A stretch of 42,060 nt of DNA from Bacteroidota bacterium (GTDB lineage Bacteria > Bacteroidota > Bacteroidia > Bacteroidales > Bacteroidaceae). Where the stretch lies: assembly GCA_023458215.1 (NCBI GenBank), contig JAEXAJ010000047.1, forward strand, positions 1 to 42,060, written 5' to 3'. Under the pieces are notes generated by a model, which did not search any database, was not told the DNA's origin, and saw only the letters and a list, made by a program, of their open reading frames with translations. The position numbers were made by a program, and so were the translations under genes. Positions 16,137 to 25,619 of this stretch are shown here, piece after piece. The stretch's first letter is position 1, and each line of letters starts with the position of its first letter.

Positions 16137-18497
16137 TTATTCTACTTTCATGCAATCAATGGGATTTGTCTTGTTTAATAGATACCCTTGCAAGCAAACG
16201 GTGACAGCAGATATTCCCCAAACAATGAGCAGGGGTAATAAAAAGTCCGCAACAGTAAAGTCCGCTTTATAAGCAAATTGTTCCCGCCAATGGTTCATCA
16301 ACCAATAAACAGTAGGAATGGCGAGGATGTATGCAATCAATATTTGCAGGCAGAAGGGTTTGTTTAACAGCCAAATAATTTGCCAAGGAGTCGCTCCATG
16401 TATTTTGCGAATGCTGATTTCACGGATTCGTTGACGAGTGGCATACCAAGATACACCGAACAGACCGAAGCAGGTCAGTATCAAGCCGATTATTGAGTAT
16501 CCTATCAGAATCTTGGAAAGGAAGAATACTTTATCGTTCCGTCTCATAAATTCTTGGTGCATGTCGGTGTATTGGAATAGGTTTCCCTCATTTACTTTCT
16601 CCCAAGCTTGTTTTATCTGTAACAAAGTTTCTTGTCGTTTGCCCGCTTCCAGCTTGATGTGCATATAGTTTGCTTTGAGCATCTTTTCGACCGAGGATAT
16701 ATGAATTGCGCAGGGAGTTATCTCCGTTTCTAAAGAACCTGTCGGAAAATCTTTTATGACTCCCCCGATGGTATATATAGAATCTGCCATACTATCAAAT
16801 TCTTTCATTGACTTTCCGATAAGATTGACACCTGCGGGAACAAGGTGTTTGACAAAACTCTCATTAACCAATATCGGATTTGGGTATTCTTTAACTAATT
16901 GTTGTGGCGAGTTTCCCGATAATAGCTGTACTCCCATAGTTTGTATGAAATTGACATCGCCATACAGTATGAGTAAATTGGATTTGATTTCCGTTCCATC
17001 GGGTTGTTTGAGAGTCAACTCGCGTATCCATGAGTTTAAGACGGAGCCGTTGGATATAGCTATTGATTGAATTCCACGTCCTTGCTTTTCCAATTCGTCT
17101 TTTAACGGCGCAGTGGGAGGTCCATCAAAATTTCCTATTTCTATCAGATTTTCATAGCAAAGGGCACGCTCTTTTATGAGATTTATTTGTTGATTGGCAG
17201 ACAGTGTGGCGAATATCAGTCCTATCGAAATGATGAATTGAAGAATAATCAAAAGTGCAATATAACGTTGCTTCTTTTTTCCTCCGTAAAGTATTTTATA
17301 TTCACTGAACGACAAAGCGGAAAGTTTATGACTGATATACCATGCAGGTACGATAGCCATAATCAGTATAAACAGCAGTAAGAGAGGTAACATTTGCAAA
17401 CTGAAAAAGAAATGTATATCCAGATGTGAAATCAGCACCCCGTTGAATAGTGAGAGGCAGTCATTAATAATGAGTAACGACAAACCGAATGCAAGCAGCA
17501 CGGTGAGAAATGCATCACCGAACAACTGAATGCGGATATCCTTCAGCCGACTCCCCATCAACTTTTCTACGTGTATCATTTTGAGTTGTTGCAGCACGCG
17601 GGTCAAACTCATGTTGGTATAGTTGCAACAGGCAATGATGAGTACCAGTAAGGCGGCAGCCAAACTAATATACAGTAGCTGCACATTACTTTGATTGATG
17701 TATGCCAGCGATTGCTGATTGTCACTGTTCGGAGTTATGAAATAGATGTCCGACAGCGGGCTGACGTAATATTGTGACGTTCCAGGAATCAATGTAGGAA
17801 CTTTGTCTTGATTGATTTTCTGTGCAAGCAACCCGGCATCGGCATTAGGAGACAACTTCAAAAATGTGAATCCTCCGAAGAAGTTTTCATCGGTTCCTGT
17901 TATCATGTCGAATTGTAGTAATGACTGTGAACGAGGTTTTAGAACCGCAGTCACTTCAAAGTTTTTAATGCCGTCCATTTGGGCATGCACTTCCAGCACT
18001 GCCCCCAGCGGATTATTGTTTCCAAAAATCTTCTTGGCAAAGCTTTCGCTTAATGCCACTTTGCCGGGCTGTGCCAAAGTTTGTTGCAAGCTTCCGACAA
18101 TAGATTGGTAATCGAAGAAATGTTGCAAAGTAGTATCAGCGCATATAAGCAGAGCTTTTTCAAAAATATTTTCTTTGTATTTGCAGTATTGTAAATCAAA
18201 GGAACTGATGCGCAAATAATCATCCACTTCCGCATACTTCTCTTTTAGCGTGAGAGGAATATCGGCAGAAGCATAGGCGACTTTGACTCCTTCTTGCATA
18301 GGATTATCTTGACGCAGACAGAAAATACGGTTTTTACTCTGATTGCCGCTCTCTATATTATAGTCGTGCACAAAGTAAGTAAACAGCAGATTGGTACATG
18401 CCAAACCAATAGCCAAACTGACTATTGAGATGAAGAAGAAAACTTTGTTTCTCCACCATCCGCGAGTAATGATTTTTAGGGTTGCAAGTATGGTCAT
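16137..18497 (-). CDS. Double-length FtsX/MacB-type permease (sixth in operon)
   Basis: This is a 786-aa inner-membrane protein: TM1 at ~20-42, a MacB-type periplasmic domain, three TM helices between ~275 and 390, another near 415-435, a second periplasmic domain, then three TM helices at the C-terminus. RQRIREISIRKIHGATPWQI carries the conserved FtsX coupling motif thought to contact the ATPase. It is the most divergent of the six paralogues: its N-terminus (MTILATLKIITRGWWRNKVF) matches neither of the other two subgroups. The ABC ATPase follows after 38 bases. Substrate unknown. Confidence 0.88.
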   Translation of the reverse strand: MTILATLKIITRGWWRNKVFFFISIVSLAIGLACTNLLFTYFVHDYNIESGNQSKNRIFCLRQDNPMQEGVKVAYASADIPLTLKEKYAEVDDYLRISSFDLQYCKYKENIFEKALLICADTTLQHFFDYQSIVGSLQQTLAQPGKVALSESFAKKIFGNNNPLGAVLEVHAQMDGIKNFEVTAVLKPRSQSLLQFDMITGTDENFFGGFTFLKLSPNADAGLLAQKINQDKVPTLIPGTSQYYVSPLSDIYFITPNSDNQQSLAYINQSNVQLLYISLAAALLVLIIACCNYTNMSLTRVLQQLKMIHVEKLMGSRLKDIRIQLFGDAFLTVLLAFGLSLLIINDCLSLFNGVLISHLDIHFFFSLQMLPLLLLFILIMAIVPAWYISHKLSALSFSEYKILYGGKKKQRYIALLIILQFIISIGLIFATLSANQQINLIKERALCYENLIEIGNFDGPPTAPLKDELEKQGRGIQSIAISNGSVLNSWIRELTLKQPDGTEIKSNLLILYGDVNFIQTMGVQLLSGNSPQQLVKEYPNPILVNESFVKHLVPAGVNLIGKSMKEFDSMADSIYTIGGVIKDFPTGSLETEITPCAIHISSVEKMLKANYMHIKLEAGKRQETLLQIKQAWEKVNEGNLFQYTDMHQEFMRRNDKVFFLSKILIGYSIIGLILTCFGLFGVSWYATRQRIREISIRKIHGATPWQIIWLLNKPFCLQILIAYILAIPTVYWLMNHWREQFAYKADFTVADFLLPLLIVWGISAVTVCLQGYLLNKTNPIDCMKVE

Positions 18498-18517
18498 TGT
18501 CTTTCTTAAGTTGTTTG

Positions 18518-20884
18518 TTATTCGTTTTTTATTACTTCTGCCGGATTTTCATTAGCTGCTCGCCATACACGCCAGCTGATACTGACAATGACTACTAATG
18601 TCAGTCCAATGAAAATAAGCGTAAAAGGCAGAAGACTGATGTTGACCTGGCGTGTATAGTTCTCTATCCAATGTTTGATGACGACATAGGTGGTGGGAAA
18701 AGCTATGAGGGCAGTGATACACAGCATACTTAGGTATTCGCGGAAGAACATTAACAAAATGCTCCATACGCTGGCACCGTTCACCTTACGTACTGCTATT
18801 TCTTTGCGACGCTGTTCGCAAGTGAGCGTAACTAGTGAATAGATGCCGAACATGGCAGTAAGTATGCACACCAAAGAAGCAAAGCTAAGCAGACGTGTCA
18901 ACATATCCTCGGAATGGAGATATTTATTATAAATTTCTTCTTCGCTGTGTATATGCAGCGTTTTGTCGGGCGGACACTCTTTGCGAGAAATTTCTTCGAT
19001 AGCTTGGCGGCATTCGTTCCAGGTACCTTCTTTATATTTGAATAAGATTCCGGCAATTTGTTGCATTATTCCCATTTCTTCTCCAACCACAAAACCTGTA
19101 TTGGGAATAGGTAAAGTAGGTGCTGTGTAATGACAGTCTCTTACCACCCCAACAACTGTATAAGTAATAAAAGATGTAATGACATGTTTGCCTATGGCTT
19201 TTTGGGGAGTCCATCCCATGCGATGTGCCAACGATTCGTTAATGATGATATCTTCATAAGAAGAAAAGTCATTGAGCCATTCACCTGCAAGCAACTTAAT
19301 GTCATAAAAACGAAAAAAATCCTCTTTGCCCAAAAATAAGTTTACGGGTATGGGTATATTGAGGGGAGCATCCAGTCCATCCCAGTTATCCCATTGCTGA
19401 ATGGCTTGGACCTGTACTATCAGTGAGTAATAATCATTAGGCAAAGCTTCAGTTACCATAGGTAGTTTTTTTACCTTTTCTACCAGCGGATGTATATTAA
19501 AATCACCTGTCACTGAAAAACTTCCATTATTGTGGAATTCCATTCCTAAATCTCGATGACGCAAGTAGTCCAGTTGTTGATGCATCAATACGGTACATCC
19601 AATAAAGGTAAAACATATAAAAAGCTGTAATACAATGCTTCCTCTACGCAGTAGCGAACCGGTACGTAGTCCTGCATCGTGGCGCAACGAACGATGTAAG
19701 GAACGGCGATACAGAATATACAGCAGTCCGATGATGGTTGTCAATATAATGATTGAAACCAGTAAGATAAATAAGAATGTTTCAGCATATAAAGCTGATT
19801 TTGGCGCATCTATTCCAGTCAGTTCTATAAACTGCGGTAAGCAGATCTCAATGATTATAAAACCCGTAAAGATGGCGCATATCAACAAGAGCAGGAACTC
19901 AACGGTCAATAAAGAAATGAGCGACCGTATATTAGCCCCGTGAATCATTCGTAAAGCCATTTCGCGTTGACGCACCCTCATACGATTGATGAACAAAGTG
20001 AGATAATTGATGAGTGCGCACGCAATAATCAAAATAGCCGCTACTGAAAAGTAAACTATATAGTTAAAGGTGATAGCCGCCTCTTTGTCTTTGCGAAAGT
20101 CTTTGGCATAGTGCAATTCTGAAAGTGGTGTAAGGTAGATTCGTTTTATTCCGGTCTTTCGTGTCTCGGTCACTTGTTGCAGTTCGCGTGGTAGGTTAGC
20201 GGTAATCTTAGCTTCAAGTTCTTCGGGTTTAGTGCCGGGCTTTACTTTAATCAGCATATTCCAACTGATATACCACCAGGTTCTTCCTAATTCCGGATTG
20301 CCGATTAGCTTGAAAGGGAAATTGGTATGTGTATCTTCTGCTCGAACAATAGCTCCGATTTTCTTTGTGCGGCTCCGCATTTTAACCTCTTTTCCCAGCG
20401 GATCTTCAGTGCCGAACCATTCTTGGGCAGCTTCTTCTGTAATAGCAACTTCGGCATTATCTTTAGGGAGCATAAAGTTGCGGTTGCCTTTAATTATTTG
20501 GATATTCATCATCTGCATCCATGCGCTGTCTGCTGATGAAAATGCGACATCCTTATATTTACCATTTATATCAATCCGTTCAGAGGAACTGATATGGAAA
20601 GGTGCAGCAATCTCTATTTCCGGGAAATGTTCTGTCAAGTAGGCAGCAAATGGATAAGATACTCGGGGTGAAATCTTTCCTTCCACATATTCATCATTCG
20701 TGCGTACCATATAGATACGGTCTATATCCTGACGAAAATCGTCGTAAGTCATTTCGTAGTGCATCCAATAGAGAGACAACGCAAAACATACAAATCCTAC
20801 TGCCAATCCCAAAATACTAATTATTGATTGGACTTTATATTTTAGCAAATTTCTTGTTGCTACCTTTATATAATGTTGTAACAT
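18518..20884 (-). CDS. Double-length FtsX/MacB-type permease (fifth in operon)
   Basis: This 788-aa permease starts MLQHYIKVATRNLLKYKVQ and ends NPAEVIKNE. It has one N-terminal TM helix, two periplasmic MacB-like domains, and TM clusters around 280-440 and 670-780. The coupling motif reads CEQRRKEIAVRKVNGASVWS. It is a close paralogue of the next upstream permease; both have the same opening, the same C-terminal NPAEVIK-x-E and a related YNKYLxSED segment. The gap to the following permease is 20 bases. Confidence 0.9.
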   Translation of the reverse strand: MLQHYIKVATRNLLKYKVQSIISILGLAVGFVCFALSLYWMHYEMTYDDFRQDIDRIYMVRTNDEYVEGKISPRVSYPFAAYLTEHFPEIEIAAPFHISSSERIDINGKYKDVAFSSADSAWMQMMNIQIIKGNRNFMLPKDNAEVAITEEAAQEWFGTEDPLGKEVKMRSRTKKIGAIVRAEDTHTNFPFKLIGNPELGRTWWYISWNMLIKVKPGTKPEELEAKITANLPRELQQVTETRKTGIKRIYLTPLSELHYAKDFRKDKEAAITFNYIVYFSVAAILIIACALINYLTLFINRMRVRQREMALRMIHGANIRSLISLLTVEFLLLLICAIFTGFIIIEICLPQFIELTGIDAPKSALYAETFLFILLVSIIILTTIIGLLYILYRRSLHRSLRHDAGLRTGSLLRRGSIVLQLFICFTFIGCTVLMHQQLDYLRHRDLGMEFHNNGSFSVTGDFNIHPLVEKVKKLPMVTEALPNDYYSLIVQVQAIQQWDNWDGLDAPLNIPIPVNLFLGKEDFFRFYDIKLLAGEWLNDFSSYEDIIINESLAHRMGWTPQKAIGKHVITSFITYTVVGVVRDCHYTAPTLPIPNTGFVVGEEMGIMQQIAGILFKYKEGTWNECRQAIEEISRKECPPDKTLHIHSEEEIYNKYLHSEDMLTRLLSFASLVCILTAMFGIYSLVTLTCEQRRKEIAVRKVNGASVWSILLMFFREYLSMLCITALIAFPTTYVVIKHWIENYTRQVNISLLPFTLIFIGLTLVVIVSISWRVWRAANENPAEVIKNE

Positions 20885-20898
20885 GATATATTGTTTTT

Positions 20899-23214
20899 TT
20901 ATTCGCTTTTAATTACTTCCGCCGGATTTTGCCGTGCTGCTTGCCACACCCGCCAACCTATACAAATGGCGATGATAAAAGCAATACCTGCAAAAATGAA
21001 AATGAAGACACTGGGGGTGATGGTTGTTTGTTTGATATAACTTTGCAACCATTGTTTCATTAAGATATATCCTATTGGGAAGGCTATAACAGATGCAATA
21101 ACCAACAAAAGCATGTATTCTTTCCCGAACATGGCCAATATGTTTTTGACGCTTGCTCCATTCACCTTTCGAACTGCAATTTCTTTACGACGTTGTTCGC
21201 AACTTAGTGTCACCAATGAAAAGATACCGAATATGGCAATCAAAACACATACAAAAGATATGACACTGAGTAATTTTAACAAAGTGTCTTCTGATTTCAG
21301 ATATTTATTGTATTCGTCTTCTACATTTACTAACTTATATCTTACGTCGGGATATTCTTGTAAGAACATAGTTTCGACTTTCGTTTTTAATTCGTTCCAC
21401 TGGCCTTCATGGTATTTTATCAGAATTTGCTTTTTGCCCCAGAATGAAGCTTTCGTACCATTTTCTCCGATAAGTAATATGGGGGCTACCGGAACTGTGG
21501 GTGGAGTTGTGTGAAAATCTTTCAGTAATCCTACAATTGTAAGCTCTGCTTTATGTTCGTCCCCCCAATAGATATTTTCACCTACCGGCTCTTTTAAACC
21601 TAATATCTTGGCAGCAGATTCGTTAATCATTACTTTTTTTCTATCTCCCTCTTTTACCATTTCTCCTTTTAACAGTTTCAGGTTATAGAATTTAGCCAGC
21701 TTCTCTCCTTCAGGTATAGCCATCATGTTTATATCTTTGATGGAATCGGGCTTTCCTTTCCACTCATTGATATATAGGTTCAAACAACCACCTTTGGGCA
21801 ATAATCCTAAATGTTGTTTCAATACTTCACGAGTGCAGGGCATCTGTTCTACTTTATCAGCTATTTCGTCGAAATGGTCATTTGGATAAATCAGAGGGAA
21901 AACAGCTATATTTTTCCTTTCCCAGCCCAAATCGGTGTTTTTAAGAAAGAAGATCTGCTTCATGATAACACTCATGCAAAATATGAAAAGAATACTGATA
22001 ATCAGTTGAAAAACAATGCTTACTTTTCGGAATTCATTCTTGTTTTTAGTATTCCCATACGTACGTCTTAATGTAAAAGGTAGTAAAATAAGAAGTGATA
22101 CGAATACTACTCCTACAAAGAAAATGGATGATTCTTTGTAAATATTGCCTGATACTGCCGACATATCTTTGAAAGCAGGAAGTACAATTTCTACTAATGC
22201 CATGCCTACAACACCGGATAATAGAATCAACATCATGTATTCAATTGCAAATAATAGAAAGAGACTGCTTTTTGACGATCCACATACTTTTCTTAGTCCT
22301 ATTTCCCGATTGCGCATCCGCATGCGGGTAACAAACAGGGATAAATAATTGAATAAAGAACAAAGAATGACTAACCCGCCTGATATTGAAAAAAGTATCA
22401 AATAATTGAATCTGATAGATATTTCTTCATTTAATGATGAATTGCGATATTGACTCAGCGGCATTAGCTGTATACCTTCAAAGCGGTTTACAGAACTTTG
22501 TGTATCCGTATTTTGCTTCTTAGACGCCAATTTCTTTTGAAAAGCAACCGGATCTACTCCTTTGTGTAACTGAACAATGATATAGAAAGAACCGGTACTC
22601 CAGTCTTTCTGCCATGGACGAAGATAACCTCCGTTTCCCCAAAAATCGAATGATAGATTACTGTGCTTTAAGTCTTTCAACGTTGCGCTAATCAACTTCT
22701 TTTCGCCATCTACTTTGATTTCCTTTCCTAAAACCTCTTTTGTACCGAACATGCGCAAGGCTGTTTCTTCTGTCAAAGCGATATGTTCGTCCGAATACAT
22801 GAAATCCACATTTCCTGATGATACAGTTATGCCAAACATATTCATCATACAAGAGTCAGCTATCATCTCATGGGTTTCAATGGCCGGCTGTCCCTCTACT
22901 TGCAGCTCTATGCCCTTCCATCTGGAATATGCGCAAGCAGCTTCTACCTCGGGAAATTCGTTTACGAGAAATGTTGATACAGGATAAGGCATATAAGGAC
23001 TATATCCGCTATCATAATAAGGGTCATTTTGATAAAGTATATAAAACCTATCCGCCCCTTCAAGATTACTGTCATACGATACTTCATAATGAATCCACAA
23101 GTTAGCAAGCGCAAAACAGGTGAATCCTACTGCCAGACCGATCGTACTGACTATTGTCTGTATTTTATATTTCAGTAGATTTCTGAATCCTATTTTTAAG
23201 TAGTGTTGTAACAT
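20899..23214 (-). CDS. Double-length FtsX/MacB-type permease (fourth in operon)
   Basis: This 771-aa permease of the MLQHYLKIGFRNLLKYKIQ subgroup ends NPAEVIKSE. The layout is N-terminal TM, periplasmic domain, TM cluster at ~270-400, second periplasmic domain, and three C-terminal TM helices. Coupling motif: CEQRRKEIAVRKVNGASVKN. It is paired with the downstream paralogue by sequence, so tandem duplication is likely. The next gene starts 14 bases on. Confidence 0.9.
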   Translation of the reverse strand: MLQHYLKIGFRNLLKYKIQTIVSTIGLAVGFTCFALANLWIHYEVSYDSNLEGADRFYILYQNDPYYDSGYSPYMPYPVSTFLVNEFPEVEAACAYSRWKGIELQVEGQPAIETHEMIADSCMMNMFGITVSSGNVDFMYSDEHIALTEETALRMFGTKEVLGKEIKVDGEKKLISATLKDLKHSNLSFDFWGNGGYLRPWQKDWSTGSFYIIVQLHKGVDPVAFQKKLASKKQNTDTQSSVNRFEGIQLMPLSQYRNSSLNEEISIRFNYLILFSISGGLVILCSLFNYLSLFVTRMRMRNREIGLRKVCGSSKSSLFLLFAIEYMMLILLSGVVGMALVEIVLPAFKDMSAVSGNIYKESSIFFVGVVFVSLLILLPFTLRRTYGNTKNKNEFRKVSIVFQLIISILFIFCMSVIMKQIFFLKNTDLGWERKNIAVFPLIYPNDHFDEIADKVEQMPCTREVLKQHLGLLPKGGCLNLYINEWKGKPDSIKDINMMAIPEGEKLAKFYNLKLLKGEMVKEGDRKKVMINESAAKILGLKEPVGENIYWGDEHKAELTIVGLLKDFHTTPPTVPVAPILLIGENGTKASFWGKKQILIKYHEGQWNELKTKVETMFLQEYPDVRYKLVNVEDEYNKYLKSEDTLLKLLSVISFVCVLIAIFGIFSLVTLSCEQRRKEIAVRKVNGASVKNILAMFGKEYMLLLVIASVIAFPIGYILMKQWLQSYIKQTTITPSVFIFIFAGIAFIIAICIGWRVWQAARQNPAEVIKSE

Positions 23215-23232
23215 TGATGTATTTGTTTTTAG

Positions 23233-25605
23233 TTATTCGGTTTTCATTGTTATAGCCGGATTAATTTGAGCAGCCTTTTTCACTTGATAAACCAAGGTTA
23301 TAATGGATATCAGTGATACGGTTATTGCAGCTATGGCAAACAGCCACCAACTAATAGTAGCTTTATAGGCATAATCTTCCAGATACATAGTTATTCCCCA
23401 ATAAGAGATAGGAATTGCTACTAAAAAAGATACTGCCAATATAACGGCATACTTTCTTAATAATAGAGGAAGAATTTCTTTTATGGTAGCACCATTTACT
23501 TTCTGTATGGCAATTTCACGATAACGCTGCTGTATATCGAACAAGGACAAGCCAAACAAACCGATAGAAGATATTAAGATAGCCATACATGCAAAGAAAG
23601 AATAAACTATTACTGTCTGTTTATCTGACTGATAGAGACTATCAACTTCATCTTTTGCAAAAGTGTAATTGAAAGCGCCGTCTGCTGTTTCGTGGTGTAG
23701 CTTATCTAAGAAAGTAATGGCTTCCGCTTGGTGTCCTTGGGCAATACTTGCTTGCAAAGGAATCTGAGGAAGATAATTACGACCGTAAGTAAATGCCATG
23801 GGAAGTATGGGTTCGGCTAAGTGTCCGCAATAAAAATCTTCGACTACACCAATAACCTGATAAGGGGATAAATCTTTTCGGGGCCATAATGGACTTTGAG
23901 GCTCTAATTGAGCGTCAACAATACTTTTGAAACCGTAAAGTTGCATTGCTTTTTTGGATAGGATAAGTTTGGCATCTCCTTCATGATCTATATCCGCATC
24001 CCATATCCGTCCTTCAACCAAATGAAAGTTGTGGAACTTGATTTCTTTGTCGGTAATAGGAATACAATATAAAGATTGGAAATCGGCATCTCCTGTTTTA
24101 CGGAATTGCGTCGGACTTTCAGTGAAATATTCATAAGGAGACAGTGAATAATTCCATGCCGTAAATAAGGGGGATGCATCCATTGCGGTACGAATACGTT
24201 CTTCGGAAGATTTACGTATTTCTTGCTGTTTGAGATATTCTTCTTCGGTAGTGGGTTGCTTACGCTCGTAGCGCTCGAAGTTTACTTTGATGATAGAGTT
24301 TGTGTCATATCCCAAATCTATATGAGTCATTTCATAGAGTTGCTTCGCAAAAAACAGAGAAACAACTATCAGTGTGAATGTTACTATGTACTGAATACTT
24401 AAATATGAATATCTGATAATAGTAGACTTACCTCCTACATTTATCTTTTGCAAAGAATGTATGGGAGCATTGTATTTATATCTGAAATAAGGATAGATAG
24501 AAGCAAGCAAGGGTAATAAGCATAGAAAAGCAATAGTAATTCCTGCATCGAATATGGTTCCCGATTGTTGTGTGACTTCTAAATAGTGATTCAATGGTTT
24601 GGCAGATATCTCAATAAAGAACCAAGCTATGAACAATGCAAAAAATGTCAAACAAAGATTTTCTATGTACAGTTGGAGTAATAGTTGTTTAGGGCTGCTG
24701 CCAAAAACCTTCTTAAGCCCCAATTCCTTTCCACGTTTCAGCAGAATAACGGTATAAAGACTCATAAAATTGAAAATGCCTACAATTAAAATTAAGATAG
24801 CAACTAATATCAGTAGGTGTAAATGAGATAGATTCCCTTTTTGCAACATATTCTGCCAAACATCTATCGCCGGATGAAAATATACCTCACGCATAGGTAG
24901 TAGCTGATATCTAAATTCTACGGGACCTCCGGGGGATTGTTGAAAAGCAGCATGGCGCTGATTGATTGTGGTAAAAGTAGCACCTGTGCGGATTAATGCA
25001 ATATTCATTGGAAAATGAAAATCCCAGTTCTCTTGTAATGTTTGGGGTACAAGCATATCAAAATGCATAGATCGTTTTCCGCCTTCTTTACTGATAACTC
25101 CTGTTACGATAAGAGGGTCTCCTGTAGAATACTGAATAGTCTTACCGATTGGATTATCATCACCGAATAGCTTTTTGCCTAATTCTTCGGTAATGAAGGT
25201 AGTTTGTGGATGAGAAGCCCAAGATTCGGCTTTACCGTATTTCATGGGTAAATCTGTTACTTTCATAAATAAGCTGTCTGCCACAATGGTTTCTACGTCG
25301 ATATGCTCTTTATTAATAACGATATAGTCTTTATTTATCCACATAAAGTCGGACATTGCTTCTATATCTGCGTCCTCAAAAGGTCCTCCTATAACTGCCG
25401 TTTTGTTGACATTATCCTTATATTCCTGAACTAATATACCGATTCTGTTTTTGGCAGGGCTATAACTGTCTACCTCAATCTCTTGCTTCACATAACGGGA
25501 GATTGAGATGACACAAGCCAGACTCAAAGCTAATCCTATGATATTGATTGCTGTATATGCCTTGAATCGGCATAATGTTCGTATGGATAATTGTATAAGC
25601 TTCAT
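23233..25605 (-). CDS. Double-length FtsX/MacB-type permease (third in operon)
   Basis: This 790-aa permease starts MKLIQLSIRTLCRFKAYTAI and ends NPAITMKTE, like the first two permeases of the operon, with which it forms a subgroup. Topology follows the same two-half plan. The coupling motif is IQQRYREIAIQKVNGATIKE; Gln replaces the Arg that precedes KVNGA in the others, a small deviation at the expected ATPase contact. Gaps to neighbours are 14 and 18 bases. Confidence 0.9.
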   Translation of the reverse strand: MKLIQLSIRTLCRFKAYTAINIIGLALSLACVISISRYVKQEIEVDSYSPAKNRIGILVQEYKDNVNKTAVIGGPFEDADIEAMSDFMWINKDYIVINKEHIDVETIVADSLFMKVTDLPMKYGKAESWASHPQTTFITEELGKKLFGDDNPIGKTIQYSTGDPLIVTGVISKEGGKRSMHFDMLVPQTLQENWDFHFPMNIALIRTGATFTTINQRHAAFQQSPGGPVEFRYQLLPMREVYFHPAIDVWQNMLQKGNLSHLHLLILVAILILIVGIFNFMSLYTVILLKRGKELGLKKVFGSSPKQLLLQLYIENLCLTFFALFIAWFFIEISAKPLNHYLEVTQQSGTIFDAGITIAFLCLLPLLASIYPYFRYKYNAPIHSLQKINVGGKSTIIRYSYLSIQYIVTFTLIVVSLFFAKQLYEMTHIDLGYDTNSIIKVNFERYERKQPTTEEEYLKQQEIRKSSEERIRTAMDASPLFTAWNYSLSPYEYFTESPTQFRKTGDADFQSLYCIPITDKEIKFHNFHLVEGRIWDADIDHEGDAKLILSKKAMQLYGFKSIVDAQLEPQSPLWPRKDLSPYQVIGVVEDFYCGHLAEPILPMAFTYGRNYLPQIPLQASIAQGHQAEAITFLDKLHHETADGAFNYTFAKDEVDSLYQSDKQTVIVYSFFACMAILISSIGLFGLSLFDIQQRYREIAIQKVNGATIKEILPLLLRKYAVILAVSFLVAIPISYWGITMYLEDYAYKATISWWLFAIAAITVSLISIITLVYQVKKAAQINPAITMKTE

Positions 25606-25619
25606 CTCTTGTGTTTTAG